DNA of 23,370 bases from Planctomycetota bacterium (GTDB taxonomy: Bacteria; Planctomycetota; PUPC01; JACPCR01): positions 1 to 23,370 of the forward strand of contig JASLXP010001013.1 in assembly GCA_030740295.1 (NCBI GenBank), read 5' to 3'. Positions 7,301 to 14,476 of this stretch are shown one piece after another. The position numbers and the translations under genes are program-made. Each line of letters opens with the position of its first letter. Within the stretch, counting starts at the first letter, position 1. The notes beneath the pieces were generated by a model. It searched no databases, was not told where the DNA came from, and saw only the letters and a program-made list of their open reading frames with translations.

Positions 7301-8281
7301 CACCGCCGGGTCGATGTGCTTTTCGATTACTTTGACGCTCGGCGCGCCCGGCCGGGGGAGCGCTATCTCGCCCACGCTCGTCTTTTTTGCATTCGGGAAA
7401 TTGAGTGGCACTTCCAGCGTCACTTTTTTGCTCCCCGCCCATTCACATCCTCGGGCCAGGGTGGCCTTGAACCCAACGCAACTCATGGATTCCCCATCAT
7501 GGCCCAGCACGGAGACGAACACGCGACCCTCCCCAAAGCGCACCGTCCACAACAGCGGCTCATTCAGCCGGGTGGCCGGAGAAAAGCCGGTGGCGAGGAT
7601 CGTCATGTTTTCTGCCGGACCGCGGAGACCGTGGTAAAGCTCGTCTCTGGTATGCATCCATGCCTCCGGCAGGCCGGCAAGGATGGGATGCTGCGGTGCG
7701 CGCGCATGAACCATGTAAGCCACACGAGCGCCGTGGCCCGCGCCCGGACCCTTGCCGGGTTCCTCACGAACCGGATTGCCAAGCAGGTCGAGAGCGAGGC
7801 GCTTGCCCGCAGCAGCCGGACGCCAGCCGAGCCCGATCATCCGATTGAATGCTTCCCGCCCGGGAAAGGGCGCCACCGCGGCATGGACCACAGCCATCCC
7901 GCCACCATCGGCCACATATTTCTTGAGCTGTTCATGAATGGCCTCCGACCAATCCTGCCCGAAATAGTTGAGCAGAACCAGGTCGTACTGATCGAACTGT
8001 GGTTTGAACTCTTCCCACGCCTCTGCCTTGCTCCTCTTGGGCGGAGTTGTCAGCACTTCGACTTCGAACCGTCCGGTGCCCACCAGTGTTTTCTCCATGA
8101 CAGGCGTGGTTGCTTTCCAGTTATGGTTGTTCTGCCCATCGATCAGAAGGACCTTGAGTTTCCGTTCCTGCGGAGCAGCTTCGCCACAGACGTGCGATAT
8201 GAACAGGAGGGAAAACAGAAGAGAAAGCCCGTTTCTGCGCCGGGTGATCCACGCTGTCTGATTTGATTCTGTTTTGCTCAA
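4322..8281 (-). CDS. ThuA / sorbosone-dehydrogenase-like / PVC cytochrome c / malectin / DUF6807 fusion protein
   Basis: The protein has 1319 residues. Order of parts: signal peptide (1-36, after an RRR stretch), a ThuA-like domain (about 42-285, KVLLIDGQNNHNW to GHDG), a six-bladed-type propeller of the PVC L-sorbosone dehydrogenase class (about 320-690), a PVC-type cytochrome c with C719-A-T-C-H723 and likely axial Met 815/816 (MMPTG), a malectin-like domain (845-990), a Lys/Pro-rich linker (990-1022), and a C-terminal DUF6807 (PmoA) domain (1023-1312). Export to the periplasm is likely because heme c is attached there. The propeller plus cytochrome suggests oxidation of a sugar or polyol, but no electron partner is seen. 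The start is TTG, within the TTGA shared with the upstream stop, and GGAG lies 7 nt upstream. It is the last gene of the operon. Confidence 0.85.
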   Translation of the reverse strand: MSKTESNQTAWITRRRNGLSLLFSLLFISHVCGEAAPQERKLKVLLIDGQNNHNWKATTPVMEKTLVGTGRFEVEVLTTPPKRSKAEAWEEFKPQFDQYDLVLLNYFGQDWSEAIHEQLKKYVADGGGMAVVHAAVAPFPGREAFNRMIGLGWRPAAAGKRLALDLLGNPVREEPGKGPGAGHGARVAYMVHARAPQHPILAGLPEAWMHTRDELYHGLRGPAENMTILATGFSPATRLNEPLLWTVRFGEGRVFVSVLGHDGESMSCVGFKATLARGCEWAGSKKVTLEVPLNFPNAKKTSVGEIALPRPGAPSVKVIEKHIDPAVKVYGAYAAVKLPIVKGPPFHNPTAITVGPDEKLYVANYTGQIMRLDDTDDDGLEDTTVLFADISKDGKEHPSEDAKSFRGSPAHGGLRYPTGLVFKGNDCYVATTQEIRIYRDTDGDGTADQSEQFATGWPFTMHYFDWTFGLRFGPDGYLYTILCTDYLNAGRKPDPKGMRGSLLRIGPDGKDIEVFCNGLRYAYDLAFNDAGDLFFTDNKGGGNPTEELNHAVKGGNYGHNPHKGKKHAPPRDPLLKIKNNSAATGLEFNSAKNDFGGTAGDLFIAMWGPDGRWSMGAINRTRLTKKEDGTYEAEEHRFSDGPAKIIDLCFAPGGDLYVARFGREGRGHTPFTKPEGDVYRFIHTPWLSVPSAPGDINPLKRSLAGDLSKGKEIFDRQKCATCHTVDGSAAGLGPDLKEIGAILDRDGLLESMIEPSKSIKTDYETHQIVTRDEVVLQGRLLGSDEEQITLMTSAEKKESIKREDIEKMQTIPISMMPTGQIAGLKQEEVDDLMSYLQSLGAPRPEVRINAGGPEVIDSDGQQWLADRDYSKGSFGAVGGRKYTGRGIRDPLLKTCRYSHGAYRFDAADGQYEVTLIASEPAFRRAGSRVFSVRIEGEVKVTDLDLFKRFGFGKPFTETFETTVTDGRLDIEFTARTNFSLVSAIKVRQLSSEKAKPEAKPVQPIEKKPAQSNEKKPAAASPTREWKETPGALSLMRKGQALWTFNYDKKEGKPYFHPVRTSRGHDLTWLRPNDHPWHRALWFSWKKINGLNYWEEDRRTGRSAGRTDIVDTKIVRNEDCSAAIRIDLSYHPPGKPPVLTEQRTIDVQPPDSDGSYRMDWHQIFTVGKEAITLDRTPPKSKGGPAHGGYAGLSFRAAKSMAAHLVTDSNGWKNGGRLVGHGQKAKWMDFSGNVDAGNPTEAGLAIFDHPTNPRHPTPWYVYMAGHFGYFSPALLYDEPLKLQPGEKLQLFYRVLIHPDRLSPRVLDAKWQEFAKARPPAE

Positions 8282-9534
8282 TCCTCTTCTCCATTGGGTG
8301 ATAATCTGAGATCGGCCGGGGCAGCGGATGGTATCCTCCCGCTCGAACCCACAGGACCAAAATCGAGAACGCGCTCTCCGATTGCCTTGATTCGCTCGAA
8401 ATCGGCCGCAGGCGGTGTCGTATCTGATATGCCGAGTATCAGATGATCGCCGGAATCCAGCTCCGAAAAGAAGGTGTCCATATATGGATCAAAATTGAGA
8501 TCCGGCATGGTGTCTTTCATAAGACAGACGGACGGTATCCCTCCCATGATTGTTATCCGCCCGCGAAAATGATCTCTGACTTCTTTGAACGTCAACGACG
8601 TCATGGGATCGGGACAGATTGAATCAGCCACATCGATGTCACTCTCGATGTAGTAATCCAGCAGGCCCGCGTTCTCACCGTCCGTATGCGTCAGCAGGAG
8701 CTTTTCCTTTCGGTGCAGGATGCCGGCGAAACGCTTCAGCCAGGGCAGGATGTATTGCCGGAAGAACGGCGGGTATGTCACGGTTGCGTCGTAGTTTGCT
8801 CCGAAGAGACAAACGTCCGCCGGGGAATCTGAAACCGCCTCGAAAACCCTCTCAAAGTAAGACCCGATACTTTCCGCGCATTGCGCCAACTCGTCGGGGT
8901 GGTCGTGGAGCTCATAGAAAAAGAGCTCGTAGGGCATCAACTCGCGCTGGAGCAGATGCATGGGCGAGGCTGCCAGGCTCAGGAAGCCGGCGGCGATACC
9001 ACGGTCTCCAACGTAATCGTCGAACTCCTGGTAACCTTCGTCGTTGGGGACGGCTCTGGCGTTTTCAAATATATAACCCACCGCGGCGTAGTCTCTGTGA
9101 TCCTTGATCGCGTACTCGGAAATGTGCGTAAGACTGACGCCTGCCCGCCGCATGACTTCGTCATAGAGGACCGTGGTTGATAGGGTGCCAACGGGGGTGC
9201 GGTATTCGACATGTGTTTCGTCGCCTGCCTCGGTCACTTCCACATCGACATTTTCCAGTCTTGTGGCATAGGGCATGGACCACAGGTTGTAAACGCCAAG
9301 GGCGCGGTGCGCGTCGTCGAGCGGATCCCTCAGGTCTTTGAAGAGAGGCACGATCGCGTGGTACCCGTAGTCCAGGTCGTCAGTGATCTCACGCAGGGAA
9401 GCGCCCTTGTATTGCCGCGGAAGTGTCCCGGCTCGTTTGTGAGCGTTGTACCACAGGTCGAGCCGCGGGGCCCAGGGGATCCTGTCCGTCGGCTTCCCAT
9501 TCATCGCTGCGAGCATCCGCTCTCTGTGGGTCAT
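8278..9534 (-). CDS. Uroporphyrinogen-decarboxylase-fold protein (MtaA/CmuA-like), paralog 2
   Basis: The product is 418 residues, no signal peptide, starting MTHRERMLAAMNGKPTDRIP, the classic URO-D-like opening (R-E-R, G-x-P-x-D-R-I-P). Other landmarks are FGANYDATVTYPPFFRQYILPW in the central pocket strand and helix, and H283-T-D-G286 followed by GLLDYYIESDID. As in paralog 1, the Cys of the usual zinc motif HxCG is Asp. It differs from paralogs 1 and 3 by a longer middle (residues 90-180), so it is not a recent duplicate of either. AGGAG lies 10 nt before the ATG. It sits 24 bp after the DUF1566 gene and overlaps the fusion gene by 4 bp, so it is translated in the same operon. Confidence 0.8.
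   Translation of the reverse strand: MTHRERMLAAMNGKPTDRIPWAPRLDLWYNAHKRAGTLPRQYKGASLREITDDLDYGYHAIVPLFKDLRDPLDDAHRALGVYNLWSMPYATRLENVDVEVTEAGDETHVEYRTPVGTLSTTVLYDEVMRRAGVSLTHISEYAIKDHRDYAAVGYIFENARAVPNDEGYQEFDDYVGDRGIAAGFLSLAASPMHLLQRELMPYELFFYELHDHPDELAQCAESIGSYFERVFEAVSDSPADVCLFGANYDATVTYPPFFRQYILPWLKRFAGILHRKEKLLLTHTDGENAGLLDYYIESDIDVADSICPDPMTSLTFKEVRDHFRGRITIMGGIPSVCLMKDTMPDLNFDPYMDTFFSELDSGDHLILGISDTTPPAADFERIKAIGERVLDFGPVGSSGRIPSAAPADLRLSPNGEED
8289..8292 (-). promoter_or_regulatory. Ribosome binding site GGAG for the TTG start at 8281
   Basis: GGAG with a 7-nt spacer to the TTG at 8281. No ATG or GTG lies between here and the signal peptide, so this site decides the start. It lies inside the 3' end of the preceding gene, as expected for translational coupling. 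Confidence 0.6.
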
Positions 9535-9558
9535 TGCTGATTGCTCCTTCCAGCAAAT

Positions 9559-10947
9559 CTATCGGCGTGGAGGCGGCCCTTTGGGCGCTTCATCTGTACT
9601 CAGGAAGCCATCACCATTTCGATCGAGTGTTCGAAAGTGTCTGGCCGGGCCGTCGAATTCCGCCTTTGAGATTTTTCCATCTCCGTTCTTGTCGAGACGT
9701 TTGATAAATCGCTGGACGCGGGGATTGGAGGCCGGAACGGCTTTGCCGCCGCCTAGGCGATTGGATGATGGATTGGCGATCTTGACATCACCGCCTCTCA
9801 CGCATCGGACATAATTGAATATCCGGATCTCATCGCCCTGGGGCCCCAGCCCATTGGGCCATCTGCCTGGGTCGCCGGTCTTGGGATCGCTGCGGACCGC
9901 GCCGGCGCCATGGGCATTCATCTTCCTTCCCCGTATTTTCCTTGCCGAGGTTGCCTGGCCGAAGCAGACATAATAGCCGGCCTTGTTTTCCAGATGTGTT
10001 GTGCTCGTCCAGAACCAGGATTCCGTGATGGTCAAAGAAAAGATCGGATCGATGGCCGCGCTCCGGACCGAGCGGGAAAGGGCATCCGGGGCGCGCCGAT
10101 AGTCCACGATGCTTTGCAGTTCCTTCACGTTGGGAAGACGCCAGTCATCACGGCCTGCAAGTTTCAGGCTCTCAGCATATTTCAGCGCGTCTGACCAGTT
10201 CATGGTCTTTCCGCTGTCGGCTTTCATCCACACCAGGCCGGTTGCCCGATCTGCGATGGTGCCATCTCCGTTGTCGACAAAATCGTTTTTGCCATAGGCA
10301 GGACCACGGACACAGCGCGCGAATTTCTTAGCCTGCATGTGAATGCTCTCGACGGGATAACACTTGATCCGGCCATCGGCAAAATTAAATCCGAATGCAC
10401 TCTTGTCCCCTCGCATGGTCACGCCCACGTAGCGGCTGCTCGACCAGTATTGTGCATCCATGCTGCGGACCCCCTGCGAGACTACGGGCCATTTGAAGTC
10501 GAACGCCTTCGTATCGATGTAGGGCGTTCTGGTGTGCTGGTTGCCACGAAAATCCACGATGGAGAAGATCTCTTTAATGGTCGGCAACCGCCAATCATCG
10601 CGGCCGGCAAGTTTCAGTTTTTTGGCATAGGAGGACGAATCGGCCCACTTCCGCATTTTGAAATCCGGAGTCTTCTGCCACATGAGGCCGGTGTTGAGGT
10701 CCGTAATTGTCCCGTCCTTATTGTCCCGGTATTTCATGGCCAGTCCCTGGTATTGAGCGTCCTGCCCATAGAAAGGCTGTCCAGGTTTTGGGAAACTGAT
10801 TTCACTGGAGCTGCCGTAACATCCCACCTGACCCGTATCGACAATGGGATAGGAGACTTTGGCCGCATGTTGTGCCGCCACCATTCGGCCGGCCAGGAGA
10901 AGGCACAAGAGGATGCGGGTGGTCTGGGTTGATTCGAAAATGTTCAT
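9559..10947 (-). CDS. Secreted protein with two DUF1566 (Lcl C-terminal) domains and two EF-hands
   Basis: The product is 462 residues. A signal peptide (about 1-25, core ILLCLLLAGRMVAA) is followed by DUF1566 copies at about 74-214 and 223-386. Each has the signature DNxDGTI.D..TGL.W, LAGRDDWRLP..KE, a W-S-S/W-T-S strand and a terminal RCVRG. A C-terminal tail holds two canonical EF-hand loops, D419-KNGDGKISKAE and D442-RNGDGFLSTDE, for Ca2+. DUF1566 is found in surface and secreted proteins and its ligand is unknown. The ATG at 10947 is chosen (GAGGGG nearby); a GTG at 10965 that overlaps the previous TGA by 4 bp is an alternative giving 468 residues. It is the second gene in the operon. 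Confidence 0.8.
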   Translation of the reverse strand: MNIFESTQTTRILLCLLLAGRMVAAQHAAKVSYPIVDTGQVGCYGSSSEISFPKPGQPFYGQDAQYQGLAMKYRDNKDGTITDLNTGLMWQKTPDFKMRKWADSSSYAKKLKLAGRDDWRLPTIKEIFSIVDFRGNQHTRTPYIDTKAFDFKWPVVSQGVRSMDAQYWSSSRYVGVTMRGDKSAFGFNFADGRIKCYPVESIHMQAKKFARCVRGPAYGKNDFVDNGDGTIADRATGLVWMKADSGKTMNWSDALKYAESLKLAGRDDWRLPNVKELQSIVDYRRAPDALSRSVRSAAIDPIFSLTITESWFWTSTTHLENKAGYYVCFGQATSARKIRGRKMNAHGAGAVRSDPKTGDPGRWPNGLGPQGDEIRIFNYVRCVRGGDVKIANPSSNRLGGGKAVPASNPRVQRFIKRLDKNGDGKISKAEFDGPARHFRTLDRNGDGFLSTDEAPKGPPPRR

Positions 10948-10961
10948 CTGCCCCTCATATT

Positions 10962-12017
10962 TCACCAGCCCCCGAATTCCCTGGTCGCTTCAATCATGGC
11001 TTTATAGTTTTCGAGGGGGACGTAATTGGTCACCGAATTAGACGACCCGGGGCAGTAGCCGCCGTCAGAGGCCAGGTCTTCAATGTTGCGGCGGACAAGC
11101 TCTCGCACCTGCTCGGGCGTTCCCCGCGACAGTGTGTCCAGCTCGATGTTGCCAAGGAGGCAAAGGCGATCTCCGATGGCCTTCTTCAGCTCCCGGCTGT
11201 CCATTGCTTTTGGCTCGATTGGATGGAGCGCGTTGAAACCGCAGTCCAGGATGTCTGGGAGCACTTCCCACAGTCGCCCGTCCGAATGATAGATGTATGG
11301 TTTGCCAAGATCCGCCATGAATGAGCCCAGCTCCCGGTACCACGGGAACAGGTGCTCACGAAGAACTTCCGGCCTGACAAGGAGGCTTTCGGTGTAGGCG
11401 ATATCATCAGACATCCAGACCGCGCCAACACAATCGAGCTGTGCGGCTCTCTTGCTGATCTCGATCTGAAGGGGGCCGACTTTCTCGAACATCCTGGCCA
11501 CCAGGTCCGGCTGTTCGCGGAGAGCGAAGACCATCGTTTCGTAGCCCATCAGCATCCAGACGGAAGTGTAGATCTTTCCGGTGATGCAGATGACTTTCAT
11601 GTGATCGGGAAGGCACTGCCCGATCTCCTCGAGGTGCGAAAGGTCGAGGTCATCCACGCTCGGCCATGCATAGGCATCGAGCTCTTCGTGGCTTGTAATG
11701 ACGCCTTCGTGCTCGGCTGCCCACTTCATGTCCTGCGCCTCGTCGGAATAGACGCTGTAGGTGTGTTGGGCTATTTGAGTGGCGTCTCCGGAGCCGACTC
11801 CTCCCACTGCTATCATCCCCGCAGAAACCGGGACATGGTCGTAGCCGGCAGAGATCCAGAATTCGGCAACGTCTGCGGCCGATTGTATCTCCCGGCCGAT
11901 AAACGCCCCTTGAACCGCAGGGTCCACCCAAAGCTCCCAGAGGGGCACCCGATCTGGTTTGCCCTTCAGCAAAAGGCAGTGCTCGATGCGTCGAAAATCG
12001 TTGTCGAGGTAATTCAT
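10962..12017 (-). CDS. Uroporphyrinogen-decarboxylase-fold protein (MtaA/CmuA-like), paralog 3
   Basis: The product is 351 residues, presumably cytosolic. Landmarks are KGKPDRVPLWELWVDP at the start, WMSDDIAYTESLLVRPEVLR in the pocket strand, and YIYH244-S-D-G247 with CGFNALHPIEP after it, then LLGNIELDTLSRGTPEQV and GGYCPGSSNSV. Again the zinc-type HxCG has become HxDG. The ATG at 12017 follows an exceptional GGAGGAGGAG Shine-Dalgarno. Longer frames to 12122 lack one. As first gene of the operon it sets the rate for the rest. A 178-bp gap separates it from the divergent radical SAM gene and must contain both promoters; no convincing promoter was identified there. Confidence 0.8.
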   Translation of the reverse strand: MNYLDNDFRRIEHCLLLKGKPDRVPLWELWVDPAVQGAFIGREIQSAADVAEFWISAGYDHVPVSAGMIAVGGVGSGDATQIAQHTYSVYSDEAQDMKWAAEHEGVITSHEELDAYAWPSVDDLDLSHLEEIGQCLPDHMKVICITGKIYTSVWMLMGYETMVFALREQPDLVARMFEKVGPLQIEISKRAAQLDCVGAVWMSDDIAYTESLLVRPEVLREHLFPWYRELGSFMADLGKPYIYHSDGRLWEVLPDILDCGFNALHPIEPKAMDSRELKKAIGDRLCLLGNIELDTLSRGTPEQVRELVRRNIEDLASDGGYCPGSSNSVTNYVPLENYKAMIEATREFGGW

Positions 12018-12020
12018 GGC

Positions 12021-12030
12021 CTCCTCCTCC
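12021..12030 (-). promoter_or_regulatory. Strong Shine-Dalgarno of the first operon gene
   Basis: GGAGGAGGAG on the minus strand, 3 nt from the ATG at 12017 (the first GGAGG is 8 nt away). It decides the start against the longer frames and predicts high translation at the head of the operon. Confidence 0.7.
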
Positions 12031-12195
12031 GAATAGATCCGGTCGATATGATGGCGCGTGTCGCGCGTCGAATCGCAGACTGAGTGCCGCTGGACAGGAG
12101 CGACTCTTGCACGGAATTGCACGAAGGCATCAGGAACATTCGAACGCTACACTACAACAATCTCAGGATTTCACCGAACTCTAAAACCACCAAAA

Positions 12196-13227
12196 ATGTT
12201 GCGCGACGGCCGAATCTTTGGGCGCAAAACCAGCGGCTTTACGCTCCAGTGGCATCTCACCAATGCGTGCGAGCTGCACTGTCGACACTGCTACGACCGA
12301 ACGGATCGCACTGCGTTGGATCTGGCTGATGCAATCGGGATCGTCCACAGTCTGGAATCGTTTTGCCGGAAGCGAGAGATTTCCGGGAACGTCTGTCTTA
12401 CCGGCGGAAATCCAATCCTATATCCGTATTTCTGGGAACTGTATCAGGCTGTTGCTGAAAGAGGATTCACGACATCGGTCCTGGGCAATCCTGTGCCGGA
12501 GCAGATCGTATCCAGGATCGTCGAGATTCAAAAACCGACCTACTACCAGGTCAGCCTCGAAGGGCTTGAAGATCACAACGATGAAATACGAGGTCCGGGC
12601 CACTTCCAACGTGCGGTTGAATTCCTGAGCATCCTGCGGAACGCGGGAGTTCGGGCAAATGTCATGCTGACCCTGACCAGGCGCAATTTGGACCAAGTCA
12701 TTCCGCTTGGTGAGATGCTCCAGGGACTGGCTGACCGTTTTACTTTCAATCGCCTTGCACAGGTCGGAGAGGGCTCAGACCTGGAGCTCCCCACGCGTGA
12801 CGAATATGTGGACTTTATGAAAAAGTACACCATTGCATCTCGCACCAATCCGGTGCTGGGATTCAAGGACGGCCTTTTCAATATCTTCCGGTACCATTTC
12901 AAGCGGTCACCAACAGGTGGCTGCACCGGCTTTGGATGTGGCGCTGCATTCAATTTCATTGCGGTCCTGCCTGATGGAGAGGCGCATGCCTGCCGAAAAC
13001 TGCCTTCATTCATCGGGGACGCAGTGGAACTGGGCATCGAAGGCGTTTATGAATCGGCGGAAGCGAAGCAGTACCGGAAAGGCTGCAGCAAGTGTCGCTT
13101 CTGCCGGCTGCGAGACGTCTGCGGCGGGTGCCTGGCGGTCAGCTATGGCCAGGGCCTCGACGTCTTCAAAGATCTCGATCCCCATTGCTTCATGCGGGAA
13201 CGCGCCAGGTATCTCGCGGATTTCTGA
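12196..13227 (+). CDS. Radical SAM/SPASM peptide maturase, SbtM-like
   Basis: The product is 343 residues, cytosolic. The radical SAM cluster motif is C25-x3-C29-x2-C32-Y, preceded by GRIFGRKTSGFTLQWHLT; GGNP at about 70-73 is the SAM-binding GGxP-type loop. The C-terminal SPASM region has nine Cys (243, 248, 266, 297, 300, 303, 309, 312, 331), enough for two more 4Fe-4S clusters. The C-x2-C-x5-C-x2-C block is SPASM-like. The opening and the GGCTGFGCGAAFNF stretch strongly recall the selenobiotic/thio(seleno)oxazole maturase family (SbtM), which acts on a small Cys- or Sec-rich peptide. No such peptide was seen nearby. The ATG at 12196 has no Shine-Dalgarno; a frame from 12058 is open but reads through the promoter region. 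Confidence 0.8.
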   Translation: MLRDGRIFGRKTSGFTLQWHLTNACELHCRHCYDRTDRTALDLADAIGIVHSLESFCRKREISGNVCLTGGNPILYPYFWELYQAVAERGFTTSVLGNPVPEQIVSRIVEIQKPTYYQVSLEGLEDHNDEIRGPGHFQRAVEFLSILRNAGVRANVMLTLTRRNLDQVIPLGEMLQGLADRFTFNRLAQVGEGSDLELPTRDEYVDFMKKYTIASRTNPVLGFKDGLFNIFRYHFKRSPTGGCTGFGCGAAFNFIAVLPDGEAHACRKLPSFIGDAVELGIEGVYESAEAKQYRKGCSKCRFCRLRDVCGGCLAVSYGQGLDVFKDLDPHCFMRERARYLADF

Positions 13228-13236
13228 ATTTGAATC

Positions 13237-13298
13237 GTAACGGCTTCAGCCGGGCCTTGGCGTGAGAGTAGCTCCGAAGACCCGGCTGAAGCCGTTAC
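13237..13298. repeat. Perfect 18-bp inverted repeat, REP-like or terminator-like hairpin
   Basis: GTAACGGCTTCAGCCGGG (13237-13254) is exactly complementary to 13281-13298, with a 26-nt loop. It lies 10 nt after the radical SAM stop and 118 nt before the sialidase start. No T-tract follows, so it is not a classic intrinsic terminator. The stem itself contains the smaller palindrome CGGCTTCAGCCG, a feature of REP-type elements mobilised by RAYT-like enzymes. No second copy was found in this window. It could shield the 3' end of the radical SAM transcript. Confidence 0.8.
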
Positions 13299-13415
13299 TC
13301 CAACTCCGGCTTCGAAGACCTGTAACTCGAAGTTCTATTCTCAAAAAAATCGCTTTGATCGCGAAACGTGAACTCTTATTCAGTAGCCTATGGGTCACAT
13401 TTAGGGAGATTTTTA

Positions 13416-14459
13416 ATGGACTATCAAGCGGATAATCTTGATCGGGCATCCCATTTCGATGAACAGTGCCTGTTTCGTTCGGGCGAAAACAATTACCACT
13501 CCTATCGCATCCCTGCGCTTCTCTCCGTGGGGGAAGGCCGGGTGATTGCCGTTTGCGAAGGCAGAAGAGACAGCCTTGCTGATGACGGCGACATCGACCT
13601 CGTCATGAAAAGAAGCGGCGACGGTGGGCGGACCTGGTCGATGATGGAAGTCCTGCTCGAAGGCGAAGGCGACACCGTCGGGAATCCGTGCCTCATCCTC
13701 GTCCCTGAAGGACCGACAGTTTTGCTGACATTCTGCCGGAACAACCGGCAGGTTCTGGTCATGAAATCCACCGATGATGGAGACAACTGGTCAGCGCCTG
13801 TCGAAATTACCGATCAGGTCATGCCTACCGGTTGGACTTACATTGGCACAGGCCCCGGGCACGGTATCCGGATGCAGAACGGAAGGCTGATTGTCCCCTG
13901 CTGGGTCGGGGACGACGCAAGGATGCACGGTGAGGTGCAGGCTTCTTTTGTTTTCTACAGCGATGATGGCGGGGGAACCTGGAAACACGGCAGCATCCTG
14001 GACAAAGATGTCTGCGACGAATGTGAAGTCGTCGAGCTGGCGGGAGGAACGCTTTACATGAACGCCCGCAGCCGGCACCGCAAGAAGCAGCGGGCATTCA
14101 GCATCAGCGATGATGGCGGGGAATCCTGGTCTCCCGTTGAGCATGCACCTTCGCTTCCGGAGTTGTCCTGCCAGGGCAGCATCATCAGTCTTCAGAATCC
14201 CGACCTTCCCCAGCAGGACATCATCCTTCTGGCCGCTCCGGCGAATACCGAGCAACGATGCCATCTGACGATCAGCATCAGCAGTGATGGCGGCCAGACA
14301 TGGCCCGTATCCAGACTCATCTGCGAAGGCTCGGCAGCGTACTCCGATCTCGCAGTGACCTCGGATTCCAAAATCCTCTGCTTATATGAGTCAGACAACT
14401 ACACCCGGATAACCCTCGCCAGGTTCAGCCTCAAATGGTGCATGTCGGCGAAGCGTTAG
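13416..14459 (+). CDS. Sialidase (GH33-type exo-alpha-sialidase), cytosolic
   Basis: The product is 347 residues. It has the family RIP motif Y30-R-I-P33 (first Arg of the triad), five Asp-boxes (SGDGGRTW, STDDGDNW, SDDGGGTW, SDDGGESW, SSDGGQTW), a D56/D57-G-D-I-D acid/base region, E202 in CDECEVVEL, a likely third Arg at R281, and a probable nucleophile Tyr309 in AAYSDLA. These fit a catalytically complete sialidase that removes terminal sialic acid. No signal peptide is present, so it would act on imported sialoglycan fragments. AGGGAG lies 7 nt before the ATG; a GTG at 13368 would extend it without a better site. It converges on the DUF4838 gene with a 17-bp gap. Confidence 0.85.
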   Translation: MDYQADNLDRASHFDEQCLFRSGENNYHSYRIPALLSVGEGRVIAVCEGRRDSLADDGDIDLVMKRSGDGGRTWSMMEVLLEGEGDTVGNPCLILVPEGPTVLLTFCRNNRQVLVMKSTDDGDNWSAPVEITDQVMPTGWTYIGTGPGHGIRMQNGRLIVPCWVGDDARMHGEVQASFVFYSDDGGGTWKHGSILDKDVCDECEVVELAGGTLYMNARSRHRKKQRAFSISDDGGESWSPVEHAPSLPELSCQGSIISLQNPDLPQQDIILLAAPANTEQRCHLTISISSDGGQTWPVSRLICEGSAAYSDLAVTSDSKILCLYESDNYTRITLARFSLKWCMSAKR

Positions 14460-14476
14460 CAATTAATTAGTCGAAG

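Noticed and set aside
7241..8266. Plus-strand frame of 341 codons opposite the ThuA and propeller domains
   Set aside because: Antisense to well-conserved coding sequence; no motif, and no plausible ribosome binding site was identified.
12018..12122. Extension of URO-D paralog 3 to 12122
   Set aside because: The ATG at 12017 has an outstanding Shine-Dalgarno and matches the usual family start; the extension contains no URO-D-like sequence.
12058..12195. N-terminal extension of the radical SAM protein to a start at 12058
   Set aside because: The extra residues (MSRVESQTEC onward) have no family counterpart, the region must hold the divergent promoters, and the family-typical opening begins near 12196.
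13237..13298. Intrinsic terminator
   Set aside because: The hairpin is strong, but no T-tract follows the second arm; listed as a repeat instead.
13228..13415. Precursor peptide for the radical SAM maturase downstream of it
   Set aside because: No short frame with Cys-rich or glycine-rich repeats on either strand; the region is mainly the inverted repeat and a leader.
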